Below, one piece after another: positions 62,086 to 64,000 of a DNA stretch of 64,000 nt. Origin of the DNA: Neocallimastix lanati (nom. inval.) (taxonomy: Eukaryota; Neocallimastigomycota; Neocallimastigomycetes; Neocallimastigales; Neocallimastigaceae); the NCBI GenBank assembly GCA_016946835.1, contig JACVTC010000012.1:48501-112500 (forward strand). The letters run 5' to 3'. The notes beneath the pieces were generated by a model. It saw only the letters and a program-made list of their open reading frames with translations, ran no database searches and was not told the origin of the DNA. The position numbers and the translations under genes are program-made. Position 1 is the stretch's first letter; the number at the start of each line of letters is the position of its first letter.

Positions 62086-62360
62086 ATTAAAGATATAATA
62101 GCAAAAATAATTATTACTCTGGAAATATTATTAATAAGAACAATGATAAATCTAATAATAATAACAATAATTTTTTTGAAAATAATAATGAAAATGAAGA
62201 TGAAGTATACATTGATTTTACAGGAAGTATTTCAGTAATTCAAAATTGTAATTATACAACAATAAATAATAATAATAATTCCACACATTGGATTATTGAT
62301 AGTGGTACTGCTATCAACTTAACTAATAACATCAATAATTTAAACAATATAAATTAAAGT
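62086..62360 (+). pseudogene. Copia aspartic protease fragment
   Basis: In the zinc-knuckle frame, after a TAA near 62086, a Asn-rich stretch leads to HWIIDSGTAINLTNNI (about 62285-62332). The DSG triad of the retroviral-type protease is kept, unlike the DHG in the 16-20 kb relative. A stop near 62355 and a frame change follow. Confidence 0.75.
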
Positions 62361-63240
62361 AAATAATAAAAATATCATTTATCCAAATGGTGATTTAGAC
62401 AAGGTCGAAAATGTAGGTACTTACAATGGTAAATTTAAAAATAAAGATTTTATATTATCAAATGTTTATTACGAGTCAAATATTCAAAACAATCTAATTT
62501 CCACTCATTCAATATTAAAAAATGGATACATTATTATAATGAAACGCGGAAATAACAAAGACCGTTTACAAATATACAAAAATAATAAGTTAATTGCAAA
62601 TATTTTTGCGAATGATGAAAATTTATTCGTGTTTGATACAATACCTTCAAATAATACTATTTCTAAGAATTACGTTTTCAGCATTGATACTAACTTGTGG
62701 CATGCTTGTTTGGGACACTTTTATAATAATGATATCAAAGATTTTGTCATTGAGCATTCTAAACATCATAATGATAAAAATTGTCGCCAATGCAAAATCA
62801 CTAAATTAAAGAGAAAACCATTTTATTCTTCTCCTAATAATGCTTCAAAATCTATGGAACTAGTTCATTCTGATGTAGTTGGAAAATTTGGAAACATCAT
62901 ATAATGATTTCAATTATTATGTTACTTTTCTTGATGATTTCTCTAGAAAAATTTGGGTCTACCTTATCAAGAATAAATCTGATGTTCTTAACATATTTAT
63001 TAAATTTCATAAATTTATTTCCAATACTACTTCATATAAAATTATAAATTTCAAATCTGATAATGGTACTGAGTATATCAACAAAACTTTAACTACCTAT
63101 TTAGAAAATTTTGGCATTAATTTCATTCATTCAGTTCCTGGTTACCCACAACAAAATGGTCGTGCTGAACGCTTAAATCAAACACTTAATCGTTACGCAT
63201 CTACTCTATTAAACTCTGCTAAGCTACCCATACTAGTTTT

Positions 63241-64000
<760 letters not shown>

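Overview
The window is a very AT-rich eukaryotic segment with long A/T homopolymers, (ATT)n runs that encode asparagine tracts when genic, GT-AG introns and a dense load of decayed retrotransposons. The best fit is an anaerobic gut fungus (Neocallimastigomycota); a dictyostelid-like amoeba is the main alternative. This is inferred from composition, intron type and protein style only. There are no bacterial features, operons or CRISPR arrays.

Host genes: an Asn/Ser-rich hypothetical protein runs off the left edge (1-1649, minus). The backbone is three near-identical full-length ABCA-type ABC transporter genes, all on the minus strand: ABC1 (3794-9419), ABC2 (23688-29206) and ABC3 (44401-49821). 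Each has a 124-nt first exon, one intron at the same phase and position, and one long exon, giving 1771, 1741 and 1725 residues. The length differences are fully explained by a 30-residue change in the Asn/Ser linker after NBD1 and a 16-residue change in the C-terminal tail. About 0.6-1.1 kb of downstream and about 1 kb of upstream DNA is shared, so these are tandem segmental duplicates about 20 kb apart. Two promoter-side blocks keep a fixed distance from all three start codons.

Between and around them lie transposon islands: a small Ty1/copia remnant (12.66-14.51 kb); a 4-kb minus-strand copia with both LTRs (16.04-20.10); a LINE 5' fragment (20.93-22.58); a solo LTR (29.91-30.62); a FLYWCH/MULE transposase pseudogene (31.05-32.49); a 5'-truncated copia with its 3' LTR (32.97-34.89); a hairpin-rich foldback region carrying a solo LTR (about 34.98-36.88); two degenerate APE-type LINEs and a poly(A)-ended short element (36.89-43.41); a nested LTR/gypsy cluster (50.68-56.26); another eroded LINE (56.37-60.71); and a copia element on the plus strand running off the right edge (60.76-64.00).

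Every element read closely carries stops, frameshifts, deletions or active-site changes, so the region looks like a transposon graveyard around a still-intact ABC transporter array. LINE sequence in the same orientation borders the 3' side of each ABC duplication unit, which suggests LINE-LINE recombination as the source of the triplication. The most unusual non-genic item is the foldback region at 35.7-36.9 kb, with many perfect 10-18 bp inverted repeats.
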